DNA of 64,000 nt, from contig NC_080582.1 of the NCBI RefSeq assembly GCF_029962835.1, positions 77,310,177-77,374,176 of the forward strand. The letters run 5' to 3'. Made by a program: the position numbers and the translations under genes. Origin of the DNA: Magnolia sinica (Eukaryota; Streptophyta; Magnoliopsida; Magnoliales; Magnoliaceae). Under the pieces are notes generated by a model. That model ran no database searches, had not been told where the DNA came from, and worked only from the letters and a program-made list of their open reading frames with translations. Shown here one piece after another: positions 23,085 to 34,245 of this stretch (positions are counted from its first letter, which is position 1; each line of letters begins with the position of its first letter).

Positions 23085-23859
23085 CTCATAGCATATTTAA
23101 GTCATTTAAATAATTGATCTACATTGGTGGTGAGCTTTGATTGAGTATGAGACCACATGCTTGTTGCAGACATAATATGAATTGTACAATCCACATTCAT
23201 GGCTAACCCAACGAGTGTGCTGATCTGATTTCTAAGCTGCTACCCATTCGCTGATGGTCACCCCAATGAATGGCTAGTTCTCCACACACGTGACACTTGA
23301 CATCAATTCTCAAATACAAAAAAAATGCAAGAAAATAAAAAATAAAAAAAAAGAAAAAAAAATCAGTTATTGAAATCCTAAAATGAGTGATCTTAGCAAT
23401 TAAAAAAAATGAAACAAAGAAGATTCTCAGAGAGATATAAGCAGATCTGATGGAAAGAAAATGGAGGAAATAAAATGAAAAAATGATCAAAAATGAAATT
23501 TGAAAAGAAGGAATTATCTTCGTCCGTACTAGTGTGTAGGAATCTTCAACAAGGGCGAAAGCCCGAGCAGTTGAGGAGGGTATTTTGGTAAATTCTTCAA
23601 TCTTTTTTTGTTTATATTTCCTTCTGGTTTCTCCTTCCCTCTCATCTAGGGGGAAGTGAAAAATGACGGTGGATTTATGTAAAGGTATCTCATCCAACTT
23701 TTAGATCATCAAATCGAGTTGGGATCGGGAATGGGAGAGGGAGAGGGAGAGGGAGAGAGAGGAAAGGGAACGAAGCTAATTAGGTTATGTGAATTCAGAC
23801 TATACAAGTCAACTTCTAGTTCCTCGTTTGTATAAGCGGGTGGAGCGATGTCATTAGAT
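23085..23859. other. No gene recognised
   Basis: This is the right flank of the copia element. It contains an A-rich stretch (23320-23420), a block GAGGGTATTTTGGTAAATT near 23576 that resembles Mutator-type termini, and a GGGAGA-type simple repeat at about 23730-23765. A minus-strand open frame (23203-23697) is low complexity and without motifs. Confidence 0.4.
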
Positions 23860-23875
23860 ATCGAAGTTTCAGTAT

Positions 23876-24223
23876 ATGGTTGCTCTTTCCACGATAGAAT
23901 TTGAGTATATGGCAGTGAAAGGGGCTTTTAAGGAAGGTTTTTGGTTAAGAAGAATGATAAATCACCTTAAGCTTCAGCAGGAGGCCATGCCCGTTAAATG
24001 CGATAGTGAATGCATAATTAATTTGGTAAAGAACTTGGTTTACCACCCTTATATTAAACATATTGATGTTTGTCATCATTTTATCCGGTAGATACTTAAG
24101 GAAGGCGGTGTTACTCTAGAGAAGCTCCACATTAGTGTGAGCTGGGCCGACATACTTATGAAGGTTGTTCCCACAGAGAAGTTCCAGTTCTATTCGACTT
24201 CTTTGGGTTGGGCAAAAAGTTGA
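23876..24223 (+). pseudogene. Copia RNase H tail (truncated)
   Basis: The plus frame reads MVALSTIEFEYMAVKGAFKE, then VKCDSECIINLVKN, YHPYIKHIDVCHHFIR and, after one TAG at 24092, LEKLHISVSWADILMKVVP, ending at TGA 24221-24223. This is the C-terminal part of a copia RNase H, on the opposite strand to its neighbour at 17.9-23.1 kb and from another family. Everything upstream (gag to RT) is missing. It is followed 120 bp later by its likely 3' LTR. Confidence 0.8.
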
Positions 24224-24342
24224 TAAAGACAAAGTATGCACAAAAAGCGATGATGATGGTGAAGGCCATGATGGAAGGCGATTGGAGTTGGTGATGACAT
24301 GGTAGAGTAACGAACCCTGAAGATTGAATCCATGGTAGAGAT

Positions 24343-24943
24343 TGTTGAATGGATGTCTTCAAAATGTGCAAAAACAAGGGCATCGATCAATTGCCTTGCT
24401 CGATCGATTTGACCTCTTCGGAATTAGATAAATTTCTCACTAGATAATTTGGACCATGTTTGATCAGGTCGATTGATCGACAATATTCAGAAAATCCCAA
24501 TTAAATCTTTGGACAATTTTGTGTATGTTCGTTAATCTAACATGCCGGCTCAATTGACCGAAGGAAGCTCGATCAATGACGATTGATTGATGATGCACGT
24601 AGTTTTGCGTAAGTGTAGGATTTGTTTCCTACTCCGGGCGTAACGCTATATATAACGGGTGTAATTGGGATTATGATATTTTAAGATGTTTCTAAGGGTT
24701 TGAAAGAGGAAAAACTAGGTTTTTTTTTTTTTTTTTTTAAGAAATTCGAAGGGGGTTCTCATCATTGTAAGTGATCTATCTCTTTTATATTTCTTTTATA
24801 TTGTTTGTTGTTTTGTGCTGTGGTTTTTTTTAGCGATAGTTTTCCACATAAGATTTGTGTGTTCTTTGTGTACTTGGAATACGTTTGATTTCCTTTTGTT
24901 TGATTCAAATTAAGTCGGGTTTGCTTCTGCGCTTCCTCCAACA
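24343..24943 (+). repeat. 3' LTR of truncated copia element
   Basis: It starts TGTTGAATGG right after CATGGTAGAGAT (polypurine-like) and ends CTCCAACA. It holds palindromic TCGATCGA/TCGATTGATCGA words (24380-24600), a TATA box CTATATATAACGGG near 24648, and GGATTTGTTTCCTA just before it. These last two features are shared with the LTR at 12619-13313. The 5' part of the element is gone, so no TSD can be tested. Confidence 0.7.
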
Positions 24944-26497
24944 AAAGACATATCCACGGGCTTGCACACATCCATAGCCACAACCAAGGCTCGACCTAAT
25001 GAAAATTTTGAAATACCAATTTATTTTTTAAAACATTAAAATACAACACGTACCACTTGGATTATATGTCGCATCTATGCGCCATGCCATCACATGTGTG
25101 GTATATACACGAGCTTTATTGCACACCCATGTGCCCTAAACAAAGCTCTCGTAATTTGATATATGAAATTGGGTTCTTTCCCAAGGTCAGAAACGGTCAC
25201 ATACTTTGTATTGTACCATCTTTCCCACCAATATGCCACTTTTGTAGGACATCCATGCGAAGGAGATGGCAGTCCTCACCCTGAAGATCAGCTGACAAAA
25301 ATTAAGCCGTTCCACTCATCAGGTTGGCCACACCTTTGGATTAATCAACGAATATCCGATGGTCAAATTCAATCATGTAGGTGTGCCCAACCTAGTAAGT
25401 GGATCAAACATGATGTTCGAGAGGATTAAACCTGATCTTCAGGATGCGTTCTATCGTTCAACCAGCTCTACTGTATCATTGCCCTTGCCATTTTTGCCAA
25501 TAGCTGACATTTGTGGAACTTGAAATTGAGGTAGGGACATGATTAGAAGACCCGGGATTCGGATGAACCCTTCTGGCCTTGAGTCGAGCTGGGACTCATT
25601 CGAGTCGGGCTGACTTGCCTGAGTCAGAAGTGAATCGTGGTATCGAAATCTGAACTATATTGGGTACTACCAACATCTGAGTCGACTTGGACAATTGGAC
25701 TCGTCTGAGTCTTAAAACGATGGGTGGGGAAGATTATAACCTTTAAATTGTTTACCTACAAATAGAACGCGGTGGATGTCTAGATTCACGGAGGAAAAAA
25801 GGGACAGATCAGAGGATGTCCATGAAATAAAATGGAAAGATCAGTGGACATAAATCTTTGAATTTGAGAAATTTTAGGGCCAACCCCATTTATAGTAGAC
25901 CCATATATCACAATATTAGTCCACATGTACTAAATGGCAAACATTTACTTGAGCTGAACACCTTTTTCCTACTTTGGTGCTATTGTATAAATTAGAAAGG
26001 TTATTATTATTCAACTGGAATGGCTGTGAAATGAATACTAAACCAAGGCAGCTGGTAGGATCCACCAGAAAGATTTGAAGGTTAAGCTTAACTTACAACA
26101 AACTCACCTGGGAAACTAGGGCACACACCGTGACGCGTTCATGACCTAATCCATCCATTATGTGTGCCCCATCATGTTCTCATAGGTGTCCGAAAATCAG
26201 GCCACCATTAAATCATTTGGGGTCCACTAAAATCAGGCCCTTTTGAGTAGGTTGCACCTCATGATTTTAGAGTTTTCAGGCATGACTATACATGGTGTGG
26301 TCCAATAGCATATGAGTTGGCCTGAATTTTACTTGCCGAGGAGATCATGAGGGGACGCAAATGATGGACGGAGTGGATGCCATGAAAACAACGAGGTGGG
26401 CCTACACTTCTGCGTTTAACCTACAAAGCTTTCTACATTTCCCAAGGATAGTGGGAAGCGGATTAATTGGGTAGTAACTCACTGTGGTTGGGCATGT
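24944..26497. other. No gene recognised
   Basis: I see no supported gene. A patch at 25545-25740 is rich in GAGTCG/GACTCG words like those at 16.9-17.4 kb. 26110-26450 is a foldback-like GGGCC-rich region related to the dispersed MITE core (GGACGGAGTGGATGCCATG). 26455 starts with GGGAAGCGGATTAATTGG, a MITE-type terminus without its partner end. Confidence 0.4.
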
Positions 26498-27052
26498 TTG
26501 ATTTTTCGGTGTAAAGGTAAATGCAGGGGATATGGGCAATAATTATTTTCCTGTGTTATTGCCGCACCGTTTGCTATGGTTGATTTGATTCTTACTTTTT
26601 CGAACGTTAAACTCAAGGATGCTGCCAACTATATGTGGGGCCCACCGTGATGTATGTAGATTATTCACATCGTTCATCCATCATGCCTAATGAATTTAGG
26701 GCATGAGCCAAAAAATGAGGTAGATTCAAAGTTCAAGTGGACCACACCATAGTAAAAATGGATTCAAACACTCACTGTTAAAAACTTCTTAGACCCACTG
26801 TTTACTTTGGTGTGGGCTACTTGAATGTTAGATTTGCCTCATTCTTTGGCTCATGGGTCGTTAAAATGTTTTGGGGAAATGGATGGACGACACGGATATG
26901 TCGTATACATGATGATGGGGCCCACAAATTTATGTCAGTCATTTTAGACTATTTTTCGAAGCAAAAATACCATCGTAATTTCAAACTGGTAAAATTGTAA
27001 TAATTAATTATTTACAGGGCATTTACACTGAATTTGAAAAATCAAACAAGCC
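26498..27052. mobile_element. MITE with TGTTTGATTTTTC terminal repeats
   Basis: The left end GGGCATGTTTGATTTTTC, followed by GTGTAAA, is matched by the right end TTTACACTGAATTTGAAAAATCAAACAAGCCC (key part AAAAATCAAACAAGCCC) in inverse orientation. The interior is again the palindromic core with GGGGCCCACCGTGATGTATG and its complement. The TIR differs from the CGGATTGG family. Confidence 0.6.
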
Positions 27053-27795
27053 CGCATGTTTGTTTTCCTATTTACCACGGTAAATTGTCGTAAATAGGTA
27101 ATTATAATCTATTCCCATTGTTTGGAAGTGGGGAAATAGAGAGGATAATTATGCATCGATTTTCGAAATTTACTTTTTGAAAAAAAACGGGTGGAAACCA
27201 GTGAGTGAAATTTGTGAGTCTCACCATGATGTATGTGATCGATCCACACCATCTATCTATTTTATTAGATCATTTTAGGGCTTGTGCCAAAAAAATTAGG
27301 TAGATTATAAGCTCAAGTGGACCACATTGCATATTATTGACGTCCATCATTGAAATATGAAACCATCTGTGGGTCCCACATTAATGTGTATCTATGATCC
27401 AACCTGACCATATGATCACACAGACACACAACTGAAGGGAAAATGCAAATGTCAGCTTGATGCAAAACTTCTATAGCCCACGAGAAGTTTTTCATGGTGG
27501 TGTCTAATCCCTCTGTTTCTTGTGTTGTGGTCCACTGCCACGATTTTGAGTTCATGCCCTAAAATGAGTAGTTAAAATGATAAATATATATCATAATGTG
27601 CCCCCACAAAAATTTAAACTTTTTCCTTGGTATTAATATCAAGTCAAATTGAAGGTCACTGTGTATGGTTGGCAGCCATCGGCCAATTAAAGATCACTGT
27701 GTGGTCGGCGGCCGTCGGCCATGTATTTCACGTGGAAAGTAATGATTATTTATTTACTTCTATTTCCAATTGCAAATAAGAAAACAAACACTCTA
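27053..27795. mobile_element. MITE with TGTTTGTTTTC terminal repeats
   Basis: The left end ATGTTTGTTTTCCTATTTAC is matched by the right end AAATAAGAAAACAAACAC in inverse orientation. The core at 27215-27600 includes CTCACCATGATGTATGTG and the opposite half. It abuts the preceding MITE, so one may have inserted next to the other. Confidence 0.5.
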
Positions 27796-28300
27796 TTGAG
27801 TAAAGTCTACGAGGTCCACTATGATTTATCTATTTTATCCGTTCGGTCCATCCATTTTAATTGATGATTTTAGATCTTGAGTCTAAAAATGAAGTATACA
27901 TAATGTTCAAATGGACCATACCACAAGAAACAGTTACATTGAAAATTTACCGTTGAAATTTTTTTGGGGCTACAAGTTTTGGATCAAGATTATATTTGTG
28001 TTTTCCCTTCATCATATTTATATGATCTTATGAACAGGTTAGATGATAAATAAAAATCACTGTGGGGGCCTAGAAAGGTTTCAACGGTGGAAATCATTAT
28101 CCCCACTGTTTCTTGTAGTATGATCCACTTGATATTTAGATTTGCTTTAATTTTGGGCTCAACCCCTTAAATTAGATGGAAATATGGATAGACGGCGTGG
28201 ATGGACCACATGCATTCAAGGTGGGCCCAACTGAGTTTACTCAGTACCATAAGAGCCGATGAGTAACCCAGTACGCAATCCGATTTTCAGGACAGCGGGA
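27796..28300. mobile_element. Palindromic core MITE copy
   Basis: The two halves are visible around 27810-27900 and 28130-28235 (GGTGGGCCCAACTGAG). The right terminus has TACGCAATCCGATTTTC, of the CGGATTG type. A similar right half stands alone at 48890-49050. The left terminus is unclear. Confidence 0.45.
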
Positions 28301-28400
28301 TTTCTCTCACAATAATGACAGAATCTTTAAAAGCTTCTTTACCAATGTACGGAAAACAGGGAAAAATGAATTTTTTTTTTTTTTTTTTTTATAAAATGTC

Positions 28401-28408
28401 TATAAAAC
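28401..28408 (+). promoter_or_regulatory. TATA box of repeat-peptide gene
   Basis: TATAAAAC lies 65 bp upstream of the first ATG at 28466, a normal distance for a plant core promoter with a short leader. It is just downstream of a T-rich tract (28370-28390). Confidence 0.55.
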
Positions 28409-28465
28409 CAGTTCTTTAACCATAAGAAACCTCACCCCTCTTTAACGAAGACACTCTCCTGTATC

Positions 28466-29505
28466 ATGAAAGACTTTCCTCATCCCATGAAGACTAAGAA
28501 AACTCTTTCGGTCTTCACTATCGTCATCCTTTACCTTGCAATATCTTGCATAGTAACTGCAACTCAAGCAAGAAGAATTCCTGGTGGTAAGATCTCTACT
28601 TCCTTTTACTCATTTATTGATTTATTTATTTGTGCATGTGTGTGTGTATATGTACATGCATGTTTGCATAAGACTTTTGCACATGTACGCTTATGAAGAG
28701 ATTTATAACTTCCCCCATCTAAGAAAAATGTAATTACATGGGAAAATGACACGGGAAAGGACGCGAGGTCGACAACCGTCTTCCTTAGGAGGATAACAAT
28801 TCTGAATCCACGGAACTTCTCTACACTCCTCAAAGAGAAACCCGAATCCATGAGGAGAAAAATAGAAATAATTCTAAGAAATTCGAAATAATTTGATTAA
28901 TGATTAAAACGAGATTACACCCTTTTAAATAGGGATACTAAGCAATGAAAGAAGTTTCAGAATTAAACAATTGAAGTTCCTAGAATTCATGACTTACTAT
29001 TTATAGACCGTCGTGATTCCTACTAGTGCGCATGATTTTCGACCAAAAATAGTAAGTGCCATATTTGGTTGAACCATGATGTTCTCTTAATTATTCTAAG
29101 CACTTTTCATGTTGGGCGCAACTCCTAAAGCCCAACGGATGAAGAGTTATACTAAAACTAAAACTTATTCTAAATAGTAAAAATGAAATTAAAACATGAA
29201 TTCGACTGTTGATCTTATGGTATTTCGCAAATTCGGCGCAGGCAACCTGGTGTAAGGGTTGGGTGGTTAAACTAGCTCGTCCTAACCCAAAATCATATAT
29301 GGTACGTCCGATAACTCATTCTGGTTTGCGAGAGACATTTGTTTTAAGTTCTGATGGTTTGGATCATTTTTGTTGTCGACCAGACCTTTTCCGATCCATC
29401 TTGACCATGAAACCGTCTGTGACATGCTCTACATCAAAAATATGATTACTTCTCCTTACTTTTTTATTTTTTATTTTTTATTTTTAGGAATGTTACAAAA
29501 GCCTC

Positions 29506-29537
<32 letters not shown>

Positions 29538-32500
29538 TATTTTTACATAAGTTTCTAAAATCTACTTGAGTGTTAGATATTTGCTAAAACCTGCTTAACT
29601 TTGAAAATTAGTTATTCGAGGTTTGCTAAGCCTTCTCCCAAGTTGCATGGTTTGCTAAACCTGGTGCAAGGAATGACATCTGCATGCCACCTTATGTGCT
29701 AGAGGGGTGGGTGGACTGTGCCAAGTTGGGCCATGAAGATGTTCTCATTCAAAAATCAGCCTGCTCCGATCATTAGGTGGGACACGTTGTTAGAAACCAG
29801 TAAACAGCTTAAGAAAAAACTTCAGCCAATTGATCTTCAACCATACATTTGTTTCATGAATTGTGGCCTGCTTGATTAGGCATAGAAAACGATCTCAATA
29901 TCCAGAGACATATTTCCCTCACTTAGATTTTTTGGGAGGTTTTCAAATTTTCCAATACCCTTAGTAGTGGCTTAGTATTAGCCCTTCAGCTAATTTAGCT
30001 CTTCAACCATCACCAGAGAATGTTTGGAAATGTTTAATAAGCTGAAAAGCTAATTCCTGTGGATCGAATGTCTATTTTCTGAGCTGCCACGGTAAGTTGA
30101 TAAAGCAGCTTCATTCGGTGTTGAACTATGAATCACAAGTTAATATTTTTATTATTAGGAAAATTTAAAAATTGCCATCTTATTTAGTTTTGTTTTTCAA
30201 AAAGGTTTTCAGTAAGGTACCCTATTAATTTAAATTATCATCTCACCACTGTTTCATTAGATTTCTTAATGAAAGTTAGAGTTTGGCCATACAAGTAAGG
30301 GGTGGCAGCTTAGGTGGGCCCCACAATAATGTTTGTATGAAATCCACTCAGACCACCACATGTGTCACCCATGTTACCACAGGGCTAAACAATCAGCCCC
30401 ATCCACGATTCAGGTGGAGAACACAAATGGAAAGTCTACAGGGCAACACTCACCCTCCACATTGTTTCCCTTGGTGTAACCTACCTGGATCACAAATAAG
30501 ATTGATTTTCAGACCCTATGTCTAAATTTTGGTTTGAAATCTAATGATAGGGGTGGATTTCATATATTCGGCATGGTATGCCCTATAAAAATAAAGGGCG
30601 GATGTTTCTCTCCCAACTATTTCCTTTAGTGTAGCCTACCCAAATCATATGGCAGCCTAATTTTTGTCCCAAGACTATCTGGGATTACATGTGTACTTAT
30701 CAAAATGGATCTTGTATACACATCCATGTGGAGCCCATTAAAAATCAAGGATGGCCTGCCTAAGTTGTGTTTTCTTTTAAGAGAATGTGTCTAGTCCAAC
30801 CAGGTGGACCATGAGTTATGATCCACCTCGAGGATAACTTCCAACCTATTAATCGAACACATCTCACACTTCTAATAGGTTAGCCTTACAATAAGGATCG
30901 CCTATTGAAAAATCAGTCCCATCTAATCGTCCACTGGGCTAAATCATTGAGAATAATTTCTATCGCTGATGAATAGAAAAATACACGTAAAGGGCAATGA
31001 AGTAGTAGATGTGACTGATTTTTTGTATGAAGAAATCATCAAGGTGAATCCAACCTACTTAGATGGGTTTGATGTTGACAAATATGAAATGTTGGAAGGT
31101 ATCTTTTGAATATGGACCATAAATTATGGTTCAACTGGCTAGATGTGAGACCTCTTTTAGGAACAATTTGGAGATAGTTCACCTTTATTGATTTTTTAAG
31201 GGACCCACCTTACTGTATATGGGAAATCCACTCCAACCATTAGATTTGCAATCCCATCTTAGGTCCAGTACAAAAAAGAAAATAGAAAAAGACTAACCTG
31301 TGATTTCAAGTGGGTCAAACCAAAGCAAATAGCTGAGATTGAGACATACACCCTTGATTTTTACTGGGCCCACCATGATAATTATATAAAAAATACTTCA
31401 ACGATTAGATTCCAAACAAAAATTTAGGCCTTGGACTCAAAAATCAAACTTATCAATTATTCAAGTGGGCCACACAAAGGAAAACATTTTAGAGGTGTGC
31501 ATTGCCTTGTACATTGTTTCTAATTATGTGGTCCACTCGAATCATGAATGAGGCTGTTTTTTGAAATCTAAGCCTAACATGGGGTGATGTAAGTGATGCA
31601 AGTGATGGTAGTATGCTGATAATTATTTAAATTAATAGGGTACCTTACTGAAAGCATTTTTTTAAAAGGTAACAGGATGTGAATTCCAAACTAATGACAT
31701 GGTCATTTGTAAAATTTCCTGATTATTATGCTATACTTGTGGATGACATAATAATATACTTGTGTATATTACTTAGCTAGAATCTCATTTACCATCTTTT
31801 CGTCTCTTTTTTCTCATCTTCTTCCCAAATTGAGATTTTTGGGCGTTTTTAGGGTAAAGTTGTGGGTGTTTTGTATTCTTCGAGTGTTGTAATTGGTTGT
31901 TCTTTTGACCAGTCATCTTTGGTCATTGTTGTCCTTGTCGTCGTCACCACCACGACCTACTTCTTCTCAAATAAAAATTTTAAGAATTTCTTCCCTAATC
32001 TCGACTTTCCCACATGAATTTCTGTATCCATTGCATTGGGGTCTTCATCATCATCAACTGCTGCTACTTTATGTATTTTTCGTTTGGATTTCCTGGAATA
32101 AAATATCAACTCCTTACAAGAGATATCCAGTCAATCATTACAGAAGTTTAAAATCTTTATTTTTGTTGGCTCTTTATATTGAGAAACTTTCATTCGAAAC
32201 TTCTACCAGCAATGGGGTTCCAGTCCTTGCCCGAGTGGTGGACTCTGAGGAGTTTCAACATGAGGTCTTGGGTTCGAAACCCAATGGTGGTGAATTCCCA
32301 CTACTGCGTGCGTGGGTGTGTGTTAAAAAAAAAAAAAAAAAAAAAACCTTCTACCAGCATCTAATGGATAAAAATCTCAAAGCAAATCAAGTGGGTTTTC
32401 GACATTAAACTTAAAATCAAGCCGGGTATTGGCAATTTTTCTTTTCTTTTATTGCTTTTATTTTTGTTCCATCGATGGTTATGACAATGGAATTGCAGAT

Positions 32501-32932
32501 GCTATGGAAAAGGGGATTATGATCATAAGAAGCTACGTAGGCCGTCCATCTTATAAACCTCCACCACCGAAAGGACCAACACCGATCGTTCCCTCAAGAG
32601 ATTTGGATTCTCCAAAAGGACCAACACCAATCGTTCCCTCAAGAGCTTTGGATTCTCCAAAAGGACCAACACCAATCGTTCCTGCAAGAGCTTTGGATTC
32701 TCCAAAAGGACCAACACCAATCGTTCCTGCAAGAGCTTTGGATTCTCCAAAAGGACCAACACCAATCGTTCCTGCAAGAGCTTTGGATTCTCCAAAAGGA
32801 CCAACACCAATCGTTCCTGCAAGAGCTTTGGATTCTCCAAAAGGACCAACACCAATCGTTCCCGCAAGAGATTTGGATTATCCAGTATGGCCTGAGCCGC
32901 CAGCTTCTACTCAGCTTCTTCTTGAAGAGTAA
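28466..32932 (+). CDS. Predicted secreted tandem-repeat proline-rich protein (two exons)
   Basis: I do not recognise a named family. Exon 1 is 28466-28586 and exon 2 is 32499-32932. The donor G|GTAAGA and acceptor TTGCAG| join in phase 1 to give a GAT codon and a 184-residue protein. Residues 1-35 form a signal peptide: a basic start MKTKK (an alternative ATG is at 28487), then the hydrophobic stretch SVFTIVILYLAISCIV, then a likely cleavage near ATQA. The mature part starts RRIPG and has GRPSYKPPPP, followed by seven units of 15 residues with core KGPTPIVP and spacer SRALDSP/ARALDSP, then YPVWPEPP and an acidic end LLLEE. It has no cysteine outside the signal and no membrane anchor, so secretion to the apoplast is inferred. 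The layout resembles plant multi-peptide precursors such as hydroxyproline-rich systemins, or a small cell-wall protein; neither is shown. Three transposons lie in the intron. Confidence 0.7.
28747..29436 (-). repeat. LTR-like repeat X, copy 4 (in intron)
   Basis: The minus strand starts TGATGTAGAGCATGTCAC and ends CCCGTGTCA, 690 bp, aligned with the copies at 2455, 4493 and 10477. It sits inside the intron of the repeat-peptide gene, opposite to it in orientation. Confidence 0.65.
29437..30157. other. Intron sequence, no feature
   Basis: AT-rich intron DNA with an (ATT)n microsatellite at about 29509-29538. I see nothing else. Confidence 0.5.
30158..31719. mobile_element. Non-autonomous Mutator-like element in intron
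   Basis: A 1,562-bp element. The left end starts GGAAAATTTAAAAATTGCC and contains CAGTAAGGTACCCTATTAAT; the right end is the inverse (ATTAATAGGGTACCTTACTG, then AAATTTCC). The flanks are TTATTATTA and TGATTATTA, an 8/9 target duplication. The interior is made of GGGCCCAC-rich segments without any transposase. Confidence 0.75.
32212..32347 (+). mobile_element. tRNA-derived SINE with 12-bp TSD
   Basis: It has an RNA polymerase III A-box-like stretch (TTGCCCGAGTGGTGGACTC), a B-box (GGGTTCGAAACCC), and a poly(A) tail of about 23 bases. CTTCTACCAGCA is perfectly duplicated at 32200-32211 and 32348-32359. Length is 136 bp. A second copy is at 7704-8414. It inserted about 150 bp upstream of the exon 2 acceptor of the repeat-peptide gene. 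Confidence 0.9.
32566..32880 (+). repeat. Seven 45-bp coding repeats
   Basis: Seven in-frame units of 45 bp encode the KGPTPIVP repeats. Units 3 to 6 are identical at the nucleotide level by eye. Unit 1 and unit 7 differ by a few bases and carry SRDLD or ARDLD in place of ARALD. This is a recent in-frame expansion, with the older variants at the edges. Confidence 0.95.
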
Positions 32933-33044
32933 TAGCCCGCTCATCTTATCATCCGACCGTGTGGAAGATGTCCTAAGTGATCGATGATGAAAACCCACCA
33001 AAGTTTCTAATAGTTATGCATGAAGTGTTCGATGACTCTGATTA

Positions 33045-33164
33045 AATAAACTCTTTTAGGTTTGAGTGTTTAATAGCTATGTTAGTGAGTGTTTAATGAC
33101 TAAGACTGTACGCTACTTTCTAATAGTTATGTTTGTGAGTATTTAATGACTTTAATTAAATAAA
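33045..33164 (+). terminator. Poly(A) signals of repeat-peptide gene, duplicated
   Basis: AATAAA occurs at 33045-33050 and 33159-33164, each within GATTAAATAAA/AATTAAATAAA. The surrounding 3' region (33006-33165) is about three diverged tandem copies of a ~55-bp unit starting TTCTAATAGTTATG. This suits the end of the transcript that starts at 28.4 kb. Confidence 0.5.
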
Positions 33165-33924
33165 TGGGTCTGGATATTAGCTATTGCTTCTTGTTTTTAT
33201 TTTATTTTATTTTACGCCGTATTTGCATGTGAAAAATAACACTGGGATTTGGAATATCTCACAATATTTTCTCAAAAAGTAGCGAAATGGTATCAGCATA
33301 ATAACATTGAAAGATTTTGAAAGGCACTTTCAAATTTTACCTGTGATATCATGATATTAAAGTGAAAATTTATTAAAATATTTTAAACCAAGTCATCATC
33401 ATCTAAACCAACTTTTCTTGTGCTGCTGTGGCATTATATGATAGGGGCGGGCTGTATTATTTTGTGGGGAATTTTTATCAAAATGACCCTAAAGTATGGT
33501 CATCAATTGTAAAAGAATAGCCTCCCTTTTTATTTCTTTTCTTCATTATCTTAACAACTTTTTAATTTTTATACAACAAAAATGTCATTGCCTTTATGAG
33601 CTGCGACCAAATCTTCTCTTGCTTCCAGGAGAAGCTTTGTAGTCCAAATCAGCATAACGTGGAATTCACATGGTGACCATTGGGCCCACTTGAAGTCAGA
33701 TTCAATTCATTCATTTTCTTCGTGGCCAACCATTTCAGTGGGAATACACTAATTTCAGTATGACACAAGCTTTTTGTGTTCCACAACAACCGATAACAGT
33801 AGTTGTACACTCTCAACCATTACCTTGTGGTGTGGTCCACCTTATCTGCGAATGTGACTTTCATTCTTTGGTCCATGGCCTTAAATTAAATTATTAATTT
33901 AACGGACATAGTGGATTTCACAAA

Positions 33925-34245
33925 CCCTATGGTACGCCACACAACCCTTAACATATGACAACCAAGACCCTTAATATACGATAACCACGACCTTTAAAAC
34001 ATGACAAAATAAACCCTTAACACATGATAAACACGACTTAAACCCTTAACACATGACAACCACAACCTTGACCCTTAACACATGACAACCACAACCCTTA
34101 ACATACAACAGCCACAACCTTGACCCTTAACACATGACAACCACAACCTTTAACATATGACAACCATGACCCTTAACATATGACGAGCATTAAGTGCCCA
34201 TAATGACAACCTCGACCCTTAAAAGATAACCTTGACTCTTGACCT
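33925..34245 (-). repeat. Minisatellite array, CATGTGTTAAGGGT type
   Basis: About 13 imperfect units of 21-25 bp of the form CCCTTAACACATGACAACC (plus strand). The complementary form GGTTGTCATGTGTTAAGGG occurs at 43210-45245 and a variant at 54155-54440. Confidence 0.85.

Noticed and set aside
23203-23697. 164-codon minus-strand frame next to the copia element
   Set aside because: It is phenylalanine/isoleucine low complexity from A-rich DNA, without motifs or conserved neighbours.
31893-32408. Open frame of 171 codons before exon 2
   Set aside because: It starts at a non-ATG codon, is low complexity, and runs through the SINE and its poly(A) tail.
32523-33001. Minus-strand open frames opposite the KGPTPIVP repeats
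   Set aside because: They are the antisense reading of the 45-bp repeat, lack independent support and have no promoter or splice signals.
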